64,000 nucleotides of DNA, taken from contig NZ_JANHAU010000001.1 in NCBI RefSeq assembly GCF_024464185.1, positions 434,001-498,000 on the forward strand, in the 5' to 3' direction. Shown here piece after piece: positions 34,654 through 43,508 of this stretch. The position numbers were made by a program, and so were the translations under genes. This stretch comes from Haloarchaeobius salinus (GTDB lineage Archaea; Halobacteriota; Halobacteria; Halobacteriales; Natrialbaceae). Numbering within the stretch: position 1 is the stretch's first letter; every line of letters begins with the position of its first letter. The notes beneath the pieces are model-generated. The model was not told the origin of the DNA. It saw only the letters and a program-made list of their open reading frames with translations, and did not search any database.

Positions 34654-35250
34654 ATGAACCGACGCTCGGTGGTTGCTGCTGGTTTTTCTTCACTGTCAGC
34701 TGTTGGACTATCCGGGTGTTTGTGGAACACCGGAGGCACTTCGAAGATTCGGCTCGAATCCGAGCGGATGACCCAGTCTGACGTCTGCTCGTGGCCGTTG
34801 AAAGCGGTCGAGAACGTCGATAGGAGGCATATCGACCCTGTTGAAGAAGCAATCGAGACTGGGAACGCGACCGGCGACTACGCCTTCGAAGAGGCACTGT
34901 TCGTCAGCAGCGAGACGAACTACTTCTACATCGACATTACGATTACCGGTGACGACGAAGCGGAGTACAGTGTCGAACACGCTTTCGACACGCAGGAGCG
35001 GTTCTGCGAATTCACCCTCGACCGGCTCGTCCACTCCGTGGACCCGGTATCGGTCGATATCGAGGTTCTTGAGACGCTACGGACGACGATTCGAGACGGC
35101 ACGTTCGAGTCCGAGCCACCGAGCGACGCTGCCGAGGCGACCGTCGAATACCTCCGCAACACCGTCGGGACGCTGTTTGAGGACGAGTTCTTCGTCGAAC
35201 TCGACGACCAGTACTACCACATCCACTACCACTGGGAATCGGGCGAGTGA
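34654..35250 (+). CDS. Hypothetical lipoprotein, less GC-rich than neighbours
   Basis: A 198-residue product with a signal (MNRRSVVAAGFSSLSAVG) and lipobox LSGC with Cys22. The mature part is acidic and rich in aromatic residues (NYFYIDITITGDDEAEYSVE; the end is QYYHIHYHWESGE). There is no family I recognise. Codon use differs from adjacent genes: many codons end in A or T (for example the stretch GCTGCTGGTTTTTCTTCA), suggesting recent acquisition or weak codon selection. The start ATG at 34654 is 44 bases after the aRF1 stop. It is followed at 45 bases by a transcriptional regulator gene. Confidence 0.65.
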   Translation: MNRRSVVAAGFSSLSAVGLSGCLWNTGGTSKIRLESERMTQSDVCSWPLKAVENVDRRHIDPVEEAIETGNATGDYAFEEALFVSSETNYFYIDITITGDDEAEYSVEHAFDTQERFCEFTLDRLVHSVDPVSVDIEVLETLRTTIRDGTFESEPPSDAAEATVEYLRNTVGTLFEDEFFVELDDQYYHIHYHWESGE

Positions 35251-35294
35251 CTACCCATCAACGGTAAGTCGGTCCACACCAACGAGTTTGACGA

Positions 35295-36059
35295 ATGGTC
35301 GACGACCTGGCACGGACGCTGCACCGGCGGAGCGACCTGCTCGCGTTGCTGGTCACGGAACCGCTGGACAAACGCGCTCTCGAGGAGCGCGTCGAGTCCT
35401 CGCGCTCCACCATCGACCGGGGCATCCGCGACCTCGAAGCGGCCGGGCTGGTCGAGCGGACGAACGGCGGCTACGCGGCGACCGTCTCGGGGCGACTCGC
35501 CGCCGAATCGCGCGCGGCCCACGTCGCCGAACTCGACGGCCTGGACCGCGCCGGTCCGCTGATCGACCTGCTGGACGACGACGGCGAACTCGGCCGGGAG
35601 ATGCTGGCCGGCGTCGAGGTCGAGCGGGCCGAACCGCCGTCGCCGGCCGCGCCGCTTGACCGGCTGAAGGAGACCATCCGCCGGTCCGACCGCTACCTGG
35701 GGATGTCGGCGATGGACACCGGCACCGGGTTCGGCCAGTTCTTCCACGACCAGGTGGTCGAGGAGGGACTCGACCTCTCGTTCGTGTTCACCCACGAGAT
35801 GGCCGACCACCTGGAGTCGAACCTCGGCGAAAAACTCCCCCCGATGCGGGAGGAGCGCTTCGAGATGCGTGCTGTCGACGACCTCCCCTTCGGTCTCGGC
35901 GTGGGCTTCGCCGACGACTGGGCCGTGGCGGCCGTCCTCGTCTACGGCCCCTCGTCCCGACTCGCCGGCATCCTGTTCAACGAGAACCTGGTCGCCGTCG
36001 AGTGGGCGACCGGGGTGTTCGACAGGTACAGCGCGCGTGCCGAGACTGTTCCCCCGTAG
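35295..36059 (+). CDS. Winged-helix transcriptional regulator with FilR1-like (DUF1724) domain
   Basis: A 254-residue DNA-binding protein. Residues ~5-65 form a winged helix (LDKRALEERVESSRSTIDRGIRDLEAAGLVER, with SRSTIDRGI as the recognition helix). The remainder resembles the ligand/effector domain first named in the methanogen regulator FilR1, with SDRYLGMSAMDTGTGFGQFF and LPFGLGVGFADDWAVAAVLVY. Haloarchaea have many paralogues with mostly unknown targets. It starts at ATG 35295. No obvious target apart from the lipoprotein gene just upstream. Confidence 0.82.
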   Translation: MVDDLARTLHRRSDLLALLVTEPLDKRALEERVESSRSTIDRGIRDLEAAGLVERTNGGYAATVSGRLAAESRAAHVAELDGLDRAGPLIDLLDDDGELGREMLAGVEVERAEPPSPAAPLDRLKETIRRSDRYLGMSAMDTGTGFGQFFHDQVVEEGLDLSFVFTHEMADHLESNLGEKLPPMREERFEMRAVDDLPFGLGVGFADDWAVAAVLVYGPSSRLAGILFNENLVAVEWATGVFDRYSARAETVPP

Positions 36060-36183
36060 TCCGTCGACGACCTGCCCTGTCTGCCGCCGCATCGCACGGC
36101 GCTGGTTGCTATGACGAGTGCCGAAGTAGCGTTACCTCCCGACCGGACCACTCACCGGCCGAGTTCTGGTACAAAAAGGTTCG

Positions 36184-36576
36184 TCAACCCATGAGCTGCT
36201 CTAGTTGACTGCGGCGGCGGCCGATGGCGACGGAGGGTTTCAGGCTCGCGTCGGCTTCCAGCTCTTCGAGGACGAGCATCGGATCGACGCCGTGATCCTC
36301 GACGCGTTCGAGCAGGAGCTCGATCTTCGAACGGTTCAGCGCGAGCGAGGAGAGCAGCCCGACGACCAGTGCCATCTCGACGGCGGCCTCGCCGTCCACG
36401 TCGAACGCCTCGCTGACCTCGGTGAGGTCCGCGTCGTCGTCGGCCGACTCCACGGCGTAGACGCGTAGACAGGACGTACAGATGGCCGCCGCGGAGCCGT
36501 TGCCGGGTGCGAACTCCGAGACGTCGTCGGGGACGGTGAACTTCACCGTCTCAGAGCGACAGTTCGAACATTGCAT
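36184..36576 (-). CDS. Zinc-ribbon protein of haloarchaeal family (DUF6276-like)
   Basis: A 130-residue cytoplasmic protein. Two CxxC pairs, Cys3/Cys6 (MQCSNC) and Cys33/Cys36 (ICTSC), form a probable zinc ribbon. The rest is an acidic helical domain (VEMALVVGLLSSLALNRSKIELLLERVEDHGVD). It is conserved beside ATP synthase genes in my recollection of haloarchaea, but no function is known. I chose the ATG at 36576, which puts the first cysteine pair at the N-terminus; an upstream ATG at 36585 adds 3 residues. It lies 42 bases downstream of atpD and may be co-transcribed. Confidence 0.7.
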   Translation of the reverse strand: MQCSNCRSETVKFTVPDDVSEFAPGNGSAAAICTSCLRVYAVESADDDADLTEVSEAFDVDGEAAVEMALVVGLLSSLALNRSKIELLLERVEDHGVDPMLVLEELEADASLKPSVAIGRRRSQLEQLMG

Positions 36577-36618
36577 ACGCCCCACAAGGCAGGGCCACCT
36601 CTAAAATCTAGGCCGGAA

Positions 36619-37302
36619 TCAGTCCGCGCTGACGGCCTCTCGCTCGCGCTCCGCCTCGGCCTCGAGCTCGGCCTCCTCGGCCTCCTTCTTGTCCTTGATC
36701 TTCTTCATCCGGAAGATCTCCTCGCGCTCTTGCTCCTCGAGCTTCTGCTCGATGAACTCCTGGTTCCCCTTGAGCTCGGGCAGGAGCTTGAACTCCAGTG
36801 CGTTGACGCGGCGCTTCGTCGTCTCGATCTCGGTGAGCATCTTCTTCATCGCCGTCTCGACCTCCGCGGCGAGGATGATGCTCTCCAGCAGTTCCTCGTA
36901 GGCCTCGGCGGCCTCGTCGATGCGGGCCGAGGTGCCCAGCACGCCGTAGCCGCGCTCGCCGAGGGACTTCTTCACCTTCGAGGACTCGATCTGCGGGACG
37001 ACCACGCCCATGATGTTGTTCGACTCGGTGGTGATCTCGGGGTGTTCCTTCAGTGCCGCTGCAGCCCCACGGACCGCGACGTCGCCCTCCATGGCACGGG
37101 CCATGTTGATCTTCTTCTGGGCGGTGTCGTAGTCCGACTCCAGGTTCGAACGGACGTCCTGTGCCTCGTCGAGGATGTCCATGAACTCCATGATGAGGCC
37201 GTCGCGCTTCTGCTCCAGCGTGTCGTGGCCCCGCTCGGACAACTCGATGCGGTCCTCTATCGCCATCAAGTTCTTGCGAGTGGGCTTGACGTCCTTGGCC
37301 AT
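36619..37302 (-). CDS. atpD: A-type ATP synthase subunit D
   Basis: Central-stalk coiled-coil subunit that turns inside the A3B3 head and couples proton flow to ATP synthesis. The 227-residue product is almost entirely helical, with [20 protein letters not shown] at the start, [10 protein letters not shown] in the middle and [16 protein letters not shown] near 165-180. An acidic, Lys/Glu-rich C-terminal helix follows. It is separated from atpB by a zinc-ribbon gene, and by a small plus-strand gene. Confidence 0.95.
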   Translation of the reverse strand: MAKDVKPTRKNLMAIEDRIELSERGHDTLEQKRDGLIMEFMDILDEAQDVRSNLESDYDTAQKKINMARAMEGDVAVRGAAAALKEHPEITTESNNIMGVVVPQIESSKVKKSLGERGYGVLGTSARIDEAAEAYEELLESIILAAEVETAMKKMLTEIETTKRRVNALEFKLLPELKGNQEFIEQKLEEQEREEIFRMKKIKDKKEAEEAELEAEAEREREAVSAD

Positions 37303-37374
37303 TAGGGGAGGCTTGCGCGGCCAGCCTGTTAACCCTTTACGATTGTCCCCGCGTACGAACGCGAGAGAGCGGTC

Positions 37375-37593
37375 CTATCCGAGGAACAGGTCGGCCAGGT
37401 CGCCGTCGGAGGTCCCCTTGTACAGCTCGGCGTAGCCGCAGTTCACGCAGGAGATGACCTTGAACCGGCGGTTCTGGATGTCGAACATCTTCGAGAGGCC
37501 GGAGCCGGTGGTCGATATCTCGTCGATCTCCGTCTCGCGGTGGCCGCACTTCGGACAGCCGTCGTCGTAGCCGTCGGTGGGTGGAGGGCTCAT
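37375..37593 (-). CDS. 72-residue zinc-ribbon protein between atpB and atpD
   Basis: Product MSPPPTDGYDDGCPKCGHRE and onward. It has two CxxC pairs, Cys13/Cys16 and Cys49/Cys52 (ISCVNCGYAELYKG), which is the pattern of the nucleic-acid-binding zinc-ribbon family (formerly DUF2082). It is 72 bases upstream of atpD on the same strand and may share its transcript. A much longer upstream open frame has non-haloarchaeal composition and is rejected. Function unknown. Confidence 0.75.
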   Translation of the reverse strand: MSPPPTDGYDDGCPKCGHRETEIDEISTTGSGLSKMFDIQNRRFKVISCVNCGYAELYKGTSDGDLADLFLG

Positions 37594-37660
37594 ACGGGGT
37601 CGTACGGCACCGTCCCCTGAATATTTTGTCACCGCGTGGAGAACTGGCGAGCGGGTGACC

Positions 37661-37825
37661 ATGTCCGGACTGTTCGTCCTCCTGATACTCGTGTTCGTCG
37701 TCGTCGGCCCGCTGGTGCTCTTCGCGCTCATCCAGTCCGAGACGAGCGGCACCGAGGTACTGGACCGTGGCGACGCGGAACGGCAGGTCAGAAACGACAC
37801 GGACGACGGCGACCGCCGGGAGTGA
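37661..37825 (+). CDS. 54-residue single-pass membrane protein
   Basis: An ATG at 37661 gives MSGLFVLLILVFVVVGPLVL, one strong transmembrane helix, then an acidic tail (SGTEVLDRGDAERQ, ending DDGDRRE). An AT-rich box (GAATATTTTGTC, about 37618-37629) lies at about the distance expected for a promoter. It lies on the opposite strand to the surrounding ATP synthase genes, between atpB and the zinc-ribbon gene. Family unknown. Confidence 0.6.
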   Translation: MSGLFVLLILVFVVVGPLVLFALIQSETSGTEVLDRGDAERQVRNDTDDGDRRE

Positions 37826-37876
37826 CCGGTCGCGCCGCTGGTCGGCCGTCGAAACGGAGAGAGTAGAATCCCGAGT

Positions 37877-39292
37877 TCAGGCCTCGACGGCCTCGGCCTC
37901 GGTGTCTTCCTGGTAGTACTTCTCGATGAGCTCCTCGTCGACACGGTTGAGCTCCGTCTTCGGGAGCGTCGAGAGGAGGTCCCAGCCGATGTTCAGCGTC
38001 TCGTCGATGTCGCGGTTCGTATCGAAGCCCTGGTCGATGAAGTCGGACTCGAACTGGTCCGCGAAGTCGAGGTACTTGTTGTCGCGCTCGGACAGTGCCT
38101 CGCGACCGACGATGTTCACGAGGTCGCGCAGGTCCTGGCCCTCCGCGTACGCGGCGTAGAGCTGGTCGGAGACGCCACCGTGGTCCGCACGGGTGAGCCC
38201 CTCGCCGATACCGTCGTCCATCAGCCGGGAGAGGCTGGGCAGGACGTTGATCGGCGGCTTCAGGCCCTGGCTCTCCAGGTCGCGGTCCATCATGATCTGG
38301 CCCTCGGTGATGTAGCCGGTCAGGTCCGGGATCGGGTGCGTGTCGTCGTCACCCGGCATCGTGAGGATGGGGATCTGCGTGATGGAGCCCTCGACGCCCT
38401 TCAGGCGGCCGGCGCGCTCGTACAGCTGGGCGAGGTCGGTGTACATGTAGCCGGGGTAGCCACGGCGACCCGGCACCTCCTCGCGTGCGGCACCGATCTC
38501 GCGCAGCGCCTCACAGTAGTTGGTCATGTCCGTCAGGATGACGAGCACGTGGTACCCCTTGTCGAAGGCGAGGTACTCCGCGGTCGTCAGGGCGAGACGC
38601 GGCGTGACCGTCCGCTCGACTGCGGGGTCGTCCGCGAGGTTCATGAAGACGACCGAACGCTCGAGTGCACCGGTGCGCTCGAAGTCGGCCATGAACTCGT
38701 TCGCCTCCTCGGCGGTGATACCCATCGCGCCGAAGACGACTGCGAACTCGGAGCCGCCCTCGTCCTCCTCGCCCTCGTCCTCCTCCGGCACGGTCGCCTG
38801 CCGGGCGATCTGGAGTGCGAGGTCGTTGTGCGGCAGGCCGGACGCCGAGAAGATCGGCAGCTTCTGGCCGCGCACCAGCGTGTTCATACCGTCGATCCCC
38901 GAGATACCCGTCTGGATGAACTCCTCGGGGTACTCCCGTGCGTACGGGTTGATAGCTGCACCGACGATGTCCCGACGCTCGTCGGGGACGATGTCCGGGC
39001 CGCCGTCGATGGGGTTGCCGGAGCCGTCGAGCACCCGCCCGAGGAGGTCCTCGGTGACGGGCATCTTCATCGTCTCGCCCAGGAAGCGGACGGACGAGTT
39101 CGTGTCGATACCCTCGGTCCCCTCGAACACCTGGATGGCCACGAGGCCGCTGCTGGATTCGAGGATCTGACCGCGCTTGATGTCGCCGTTCGGGGTCTCG
39201 ATCTCGACGATCTCGTCGTAGCCGATATCCTCGTCGACCTCGGCGAACACCAGCGGACCGCTGATCTCCGTGATTGTCTGATACTCCTTCAT
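37877..39292 (-). CDS. atpB: A-type ATP synthase subunit B
   Basis: Non-catalytic nucleotide-binding subunit of the A3B3 head. The 471-residue protein starts [20 protein letters not shown], has [20 protein letters not shown] in place of a canonical Walker A, and the family sequence [34 protein letters not shown]. The ATG at 39292 lies 2 bases after the atpA stop; the frame stays open upstream through atpA but is not coding there. Confidence 0.97.
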   Translation of the reverse strand: MKEYQTITEISGPLVFAEVDEDIGYDEIVEIETPNGDIKRGQILESSSGLVAIQVFEGTEGIDTNSSVRFLGETMKMPVTEDLLGRVLDGSGNPIDGGPDIVPDERRDIVGAAINPYAREYPEEFIQTGISGIDGMNTLVRGQKLPIFSASGLPHNDLALQIARQATVPEEDEGEEDEGGSEFAVVFGAMGITAEEANEFMADFERTGALERSVVFMNLADDPAVERTVTPRLALTTAEYLAFDKGYHVLVILTDMTNYCEALREIGAAREEVPGRRGYPGYMYTDLAQLYERAGRLKGVEGSITQIPILTMPGDDDTHPIPDLTGYITEGQIMMDRDLESQGLKPPINVLPSLSRLMDDGIGEGLTRADHGGVSDQLYAAYAEGQDLRDLVNIVGREALSERDNKYLDFADQFESDFIDQGFDTNRDIDETLNIGWDLLSTLPKTELNRVDEELIEKYYQEDTEAEAVEA

Positions 39293-39294
39293 TG

Positions 39295-41064
39295 TTAGTA
39301 CAGCTCCCGGAGCTGTTCGGTGATGTCGGCCTCGAGTTCGTCGATGAACTCCTCGGCCTCGTCGTCTTCGGTCGTCGCGATGCGGTTCAGCTTCGGTGCC
39401 GCGTCGATGTTCTGGATCTCCTCGACGGGGACGCCGGCGTCGAGCGCCTCGAACGCCTCGTCGTTGAAGTGCTTGATCGCCGTGAGGATGCCGTAGGTCT
39501 TCTCCGGCGGGCAGTACTGGTCGACCTCGATGAACGCGTTCTGCTGGAGCCACGCCTCGCGCAGGTAGCGCGCGACCTCGAGCGTGAGCTGCTGGTCCGG
39601 CGGCAGCGCGTCCTTGCCGACGAGCTGGACGATCTCCTGGAGCTCGCCCTCCTCGTCGAGCGTGTCGACCGCCCACTGGCGCACCTCGGGGTAGTCCTCG
39701 GCGACGTTGTCGCGGTACCAGGGGTCGAGCTGGTCCTGGTACAGCGAGTACGACTCGTTCCAGTTGATCGCGGGGAAGTGACGCCGTTCCGCGAGGTCGG
39801 CGTCCAGCGCCCAGAACGTCTTCACGATGCGCAGCGTGTTCTGGGTGACCGGCTCGGAGAAGTCACCGCCCGGCGGCGAGACAGCCCCGATGACCGAGAT
39901 CGATCCTTCCGTACCGTTGATGTTCTCGAAGTAGCCGGCCCGCTCGTAGAACTGCGAGAGGCGCGCGGCGAGGTACGCGGGGTAGCCCTCCTCGCCGGGC
40001 ATCTCCTCCAGCCGGGAGGAGATCTCGCGCATGGCCTCCGCCCACCGGGAGGTGGAGTCAGCCATCAGTGCGACGTCGTAGCCCATGTCGCGGTAGAACT
40101 CGGCGATGGTGATGCCCGTGTACACACAGGACTCACGTGCCGCCACCGGCATGTTGGACGTGTTCGCGATGAGGCAGGTCCGGGCCATCAGCGCGTTCCC
40201 CGTCTGGGGGTCCGGAAGCTCGGGGAAGTCGTCGATGACCTCCGTCATCTCGTTGCCGCGCTCGCCACAGCCGATGTAGACGACGATGTCCGCGTCCGAG
40301 AACTTCGCGAGGCTCTGCTGGGTGACCGTCTTCCCGGAGCCGAACGGCCCGGGAATCGCGGCCGTCCCACCCTTCGCGAGCGGGAACAGGCCGTCGAGGA
40401 TGCGCTGACCCGAGATCAGCGGCGTCGTCGGCGTCTGCTTGTCCTCGCTCGGGCGCGGGGACCGGACGGGCCACTCCTGGCGCATCTGGATCTCCTCGCC
40501 GTTGTCCAGCTCGGCGACCGTCTCCTCGACGGTGAAGTTGCCGGCCTCGATCGCGGTGACCTCGCCACCTTCGTAGCCCGGCGGCACCATGACCTTGTGG
40601 TCGATGGTGACGGTCTCCTCGACGATGCCGACCACGTCGCCGGGTGCGACCTCGTCGCCCTCCTCGACGGTGGGCTCGAACTCCCAGGTCTTCTCCAGGT
40701 CGATGCCCGGCGCGTCGACACCGCGGTCGAGGAACGCCGAGTCCATCTTCTCCTGCAGGACGTCGAGCGGGCGCTGGACGCCGTCGTAGATGGTGTCCAG
40801 CATGCCCGGCCCGAGGTCCACGGAGAGCGGCTCGCCCGTGTTCTCGACGGGTTCGCCCGGCGCGACCGCCGAGGTCTCCTCGTACACCTGAATCGTGGAC
40901 AGGTTCCCTTCGATCTCGATGACCTCGCCCATCAGGCCCTCGTCACCGACGTAGACGACGTCGTTCATCTTGGCCCCGAGGTCCGTGGCGGTCACGACCG
41001 GACCGCTCACGCTCTCGATGACACCGTCCTCGCGAACGGCCTCCGAATCTGTTGCTTGGCTCAT
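39295..41064 (-). CDS. atpA: A-type ATP synthase catalytic subunit A
   Basis: Catalytic ATPase subunit. The 589-residue protein has the beta-barrel start [19 protein letters not shown], the A-type insertion near residues 110-200, Walker A GPFGSGKT at 239-246, [11 protein letters not shown] (catalytic Glu) and [17 protein letters not shown]. There is no intein at the P-loop, a common insertion site in archaea. It lies between atpF (3 bases) and atpB (2 bases), so all are tightly coupled. Confidence 0.98.
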   Translation of the reverse strand: MSQATDSEAVREDGVIESVSGPVVTATDLGAKMNDVVYVGDEGLMGEVIEIEGNLSTIQVYEETSAVAPGEPVENTGEPLSVDLGPGMLDTIYDGVQRPLDVLQEKMDSAFLDRGVDAPGIDLEKTWEFEPTVEEGDEVAPGDVVGIVEETVTIDHKVMVPPGYEGGEVTAIEAGNFTVEETVAELDNGEEIQMRQEWPVRSPRPSEDKQTPTTPLISGQRILDGLFPLAKGGTAAIPGPFGSGKTVTQQSLAKFSDADIVVYIGCGERGNEMTEVIDDFPELPDPQTGNALMARTCLIANTSNMPVAARESCVYTGITIAEFYRDMGYDVALMADSTSRWAEAMREISSRLEEMPGEEGYPAYLAARLSQFYERAGYFENINGTEGSISVIGAVSPPGGDFSEPVTQNTLRIVKTFWALDADLAERRHFPAINWNESYSLYQDQLDPWYRDNVAEDYPEVRQWAVDTLDEEGELQEIVQLVGKDALPPDQQLTLEVARYLREAWLQQNAFIEVDQYCPPEKTYGILTAIKHFNDEAFEALDAGVPVEEIQNIDAAPKLNRIATTEDDEAEEFIDELEADITEQLRELY

Positions 41065-41067
41065 GTG

Positions 41068-41391
41068 TTAGTCTTCCTCCATCAGGTCGATACCGATGGC
41101 TCGCTTGATCTGTTCGCGCAGTCCGCTGCTGCCGGCCTCACCGCCGACGGTCACGAACGTCGGCTCGACGCTCGTGTCGACGATGCTACGGGGTTCGCGC
41201 GAGAGGTAGTCGAGGTCCTCCGCGTGCATCACGACGATGCCGACCTCCTGGTCCCGTGCGACCGACCGGACGGCGTCGTCCAGCTCGTTCGACTTCTCCT
41301 CCGGCGTGACGTTCTCGAACTTCCGAACGCCGGCCAGCCGGAAGCCGGTGGTGAACTCCGGACTGCCGATGACGGCTATCTCCTGGCTCAT
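41068..41391 (-). CDS. atpF: A-type ATP synthase subunit F
   Basis: Small central-stalk subunit of 107 residues, with MSQEIAVIGSPEFTTGFRLAG at the start and DQEVGIVVMHAEDLDYL in the middle. This Rossmann-like fold attaches to subunit D and regulates ATPase activity. Its ATG overlaps the stop of atpC (ATGA) and its stop lies 3 bases before atpA. Confidence 0.95.
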   Translation of the reverse strand: MSQEIAVIGSPEFTTGFRLAGVRKFENVTPEEKSNELDDAVRSVARDQEVGIVVMHAEDLDYLSREPRSIVDTSVEPTFVTVGGEAGSSGLREQIKRAIGIDLMEED

Positions 41392-42449
41392 ATCGTGACC
41401 AGCTCCGCTTCGATCTCCTCCTCGCTCAGTCCCGCTTCCTTGCCGCGTGCGATGGCGCGGATGTTGTCGGTCTCCCGCTCCTTCGTGATGATGTACGCGA
41501 GGACCGGGGTGATCGATATCGGGAACGAGTTCGAGAATTGGTCCGCGTACTCGGTCAGTGCCGCGTCGAGCGCGTTCTCGAACCCGATGAGGCTCTCGGC
41601 CCCCTCGAGCTCGTTGAGCGCAGCCGACAGGTCGTCGCCGTACGTGCTGTCGCGGATGCGTGCGACCAGCTCGTCGGTGTTGGTGACCAGCTGGGTCAGC
41701 TCGTCGGCGTCGAACAGCCGACCGCCCTCGATGAAGTACTCCGCGGGGTCGATGTCGGCCCCGCTGCGCGAGAGCCGGAGCGCGTTCCGGACGTTCCGGA
41801 AGTCGATCTCCGCCTGGAGGAACTCCAGGTAGAGTGCGGCCGGGCTGTCGACGTCGTTCACCGTCCCGACCTCGTCGAGCAGGTGCTCGTAGAACGCACG
41901 GTCGACGGCGTTCTCGAGCGGGACGAGGATGTCCAGCTCCAGATACTGGTCCAGCGCCTCGTCGAGCCCGGGGCCGAAGATGGTCCCCGAGCACGCTTCG
42001 ACGATGGCCTCGATGTCCTGCACCTCGAGGAGCTGGCCGAGGAACTCGTCGTCGAACTCCCCGGCCTGGATGAGGTCGGCCTCGATCTCCTCGCGTTTCG
42101 AGCCGGCGTACACGCCCCGAAGGATCGTCTTCAGGTTCCACGCGTCGAACTTGCGCAGGTACGCCGCGAGCTGGTCGTACAGCTGGCCGCCCGACCAGTC
42201 GAGGATGTCCTCGAAGTGCTTCGCGAGGTTGCGGTTCAGGGCGTACTCGATGAGGTCGACGCCACTGTAGCGGGCTCCGAGTGCGTTCATCTCGGTCTCG
42301 TACTCGGACTCCTCCATGTAGCGGGCGATCTCACCGGTCCCCATGCGGACGAGCTTGCGGTAGTCCTCGTCGTCGTAGAGCTTCGCACGACGCGCTCTGA
42401 CCCGGGCGTTGACGTACTCCGGATTGGAACCGCTGTCGCTCTTGTTCAT
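41388..42449 (-). CDS. atpC: A-type ATP synthase subunit C
   Basis: A funnel-shaped helical subunit (353 residues) linking the rotating proteolipid ring to the central stalk. Recognisable stretches are YVNARVRARRAKLYDDEDYRKLV near the start and YALNRNLAKHFEDIL. The C-terminal part includes ITPVLAYIITKERETDNIRAIARGKE, close to the C/AC39 signature. The ATG at 42449 overlaps the atpE stop by 4 bases; the longer open frame is rejected because it covers atpE. Confidence 0.95.
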   Translation of the reverse strand: MNKSDSGSNPEYVNARVRARRAKLYDDEDYRKLVRMGTGEIARYMEESEYETEMNALGARYSGVDLIEYALNRNLAKHFEDILDWSGGQLYDQLAAYLRKFDAWNLKTILRGVYAGSKREEIEADLIQAGEFDDEFLGQLLEVQDIEAIVEACSGTIFGPGLDEALDQYLELDILVPLENAVDRAFYEHLLDEVGTVNDVDSPAALYLEFLQAEIDFRNVRNALRLSRSGADIDPAEYFIEGGRLFDADELTQLVTNTDELVARIRDSTYGDDLSAALNELEGAESLIGFENALDAALTEYADQFSNSFPISITPVLAYIITKERETDNIRAIARGKEAGLSEEEIEAELVTI

Positions 42450-43030
42450 TGCTCGTCGAACAGTCGGGTGCTGATTTCCTTGAGTTCGTCCTCCCAGACG
42501 TCCTCGACAACCGAGTCGAACGTGTTGTTGACCCGGAGGCGGCTCTTCTCGCTCTCGACGACCACGCCGCCGAGGCAGTCGTACTCGCCGGCCCACTCGT
42601 AGCCGTCGTAGTCGGCGAGGATCTCCTCGACGAGCTCCTGGTCGTCGGCGCGACCGTGGACGAGGACGCTGGCCGCGTCGTCGAACTCGTCGGCCGCGTC
42701 GTCGAGCAGCGCGCGGGTCAGCTCCTCGCGGTCCTCGCCGTCGAGGTCGACGATGGCCTCCTCGACGGCGTCGCGGACCGACTCGAGCACGTCCCGGCGC
42801 GCCTCGAGACGCATCTGCTTGGCCTCGAGTTTCGCGCTGGACAGCTCGCGTTCGCGTTCCTGTGCCACGTTCCGTTCCGCCCGGCGCTTTGCCTCCTCCA
42901 GGGTCTCCTCGGCGTCCGCCTCCGCCGCCTCGACGAGCGACTCGGCCTCCGCCTCGCCCTCTTCGCGGATTTCCTCCGCACGCGCGCGGGCTTCCTCTCG
43001 TATGTCCTCAACGACTGTTTCCAAGGTCAT
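42446..43030 (-). CDS. atpE: A-type ATP synthase subunit E
   Basis: Peripheral-stalk subunit that pairs with H and holds the head still. The 194-residue protein has an N-terminal coiled coil of Glu/Ala/Arg (residues 1-~90, e.g. AEEIREEGEAEAESLVEAAE) and a C-terminal globular part with YDCLGGVVVESEKSRLRVNNTFDSV, the family signature. It is 19 bases after atpK and overlaps atpC by 4 bases. Confidence 0.95.
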   Translation of the reverse strand: MTLETVVEDIREEARARAEEIREEGEAEAESLVEAAEADAEETLEEAKRRAERNVAQERERELSSAKLEAKQMRLEARRDVLESVRDAVEEAIVDLDGEDREELTRALLDDAADEFDDAASVLVHGRADDQELVEEILADYDGYEWAGEYDCLGGVVVESEKSRLRVNNTFDSVVEDVWEDELKEISTRLFDEQ

Positions 43031-43049
43031 TGTAAGAAGGGGGAACGGT

Positions 43050-43328
43050 TTAGACGAAGAGCGCGACGAGCGCGAAGATCGCCAGGGTCTCCGGCAGGAC
43101 CGTCAGGAAGACGGCGATACCTGTGCTGATGGAGTCCTCGGCGAGTGCGCCGACGGCGGCTGCGCCGATACCACGCTCGGCGTAGCCCGCGCCGATGGCT
43201 GCGAGCCCGATACCGAGTGCTGCACCGGAGCCCTCCGGAATGGCCGGTGCGTTGCCCTGCATGTACGTGGACGCGAAGTCGGTTACGCTGTTCAGTGCTG
43301 TCGTGCCGATGTCAAGAGCTTCGAACAT
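43050..43328 (-). CDS. atpK: A-type ATP synthase proteolipid subunit K
   Basis: Membrane rotor subunit that carries ions. The 92-residue protein has two hydrophobic helices, at about 36-62 and 68-92. The ion-binding carboxylate is Glu80 in TVLPETLAIFALV. There is a single hairpin of two helices, so many copies are needed per ring. The first ~30 residues are probably processed or form a short leader. It follows atpI after 180 bases that contain a hairpin and promoter-like box (separate entries). Confidence 0.95.
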   Translation of the reverse strand: MFEALDIGTTALNSVTDFASTYMQGNAPAIPEGSGAALGIGLAAIGAGYAERGIGAAAVGALAEDSISTGIAVFLTVLPETLAIFALVALFV

Positions 43329-43373
43329 ATGTGTGTACCTCTAACCGGACATGCGGTATTCCCCGTAGTGGCT

Positions 43374-43382
43374 TCATAAAAC
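43374..43382 (-). promoter_or_regulatory. Internal TATA-like box upstream of atpK
   Basis: Minus-strand GTTTTATGA lies about 50 bases upstream of the atpK ATG, which predicts a leader of about 25 bases. A further T-rich, TATA-like stretch (AAGTATAAACC, minus strand, near 43438-43448) is upstream. An own promoter would allow extra proteolipid synthesis. Confidence 0.45.
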
Positions 43383-43395
43383 TTCCCAAAATAAC

Positions 43396-43409
43396 CGGCT
43401 GTCAAGCCG
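43396..43409 (-). terminator. Terminator-like hairpin between atpI and atpK
   Basis: Minus strand: CGGCT TGAC AGCCG, a perfect 5-base stem with a 4-base loop, followed within two bases by TTATTTT. It could terminate or attenuate transcripts from atpH-atpI about 100 bases after the atpI stop, just before the internal promoter for atpK. The short stem makes this tentative. Confidence 0.4.
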
Positions 43410-43508
43410 TCTAAACGCTATATGGCGGGTTGAAGGGGGTTTATACTTTCGATTATATTGCGGCAATCCACGCCGAACGACAGGAAGAATCGTGAAGGAA
43501 TGCCGAGG

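Noticed and set aside
39293-39676. Extension of atpB upstream into atpA
   Set aside because: Basic low-complexity sequence antagonistic to the acidic haloarchaeal bias; the conserved [12 protein letters not shown] start is at 39292.
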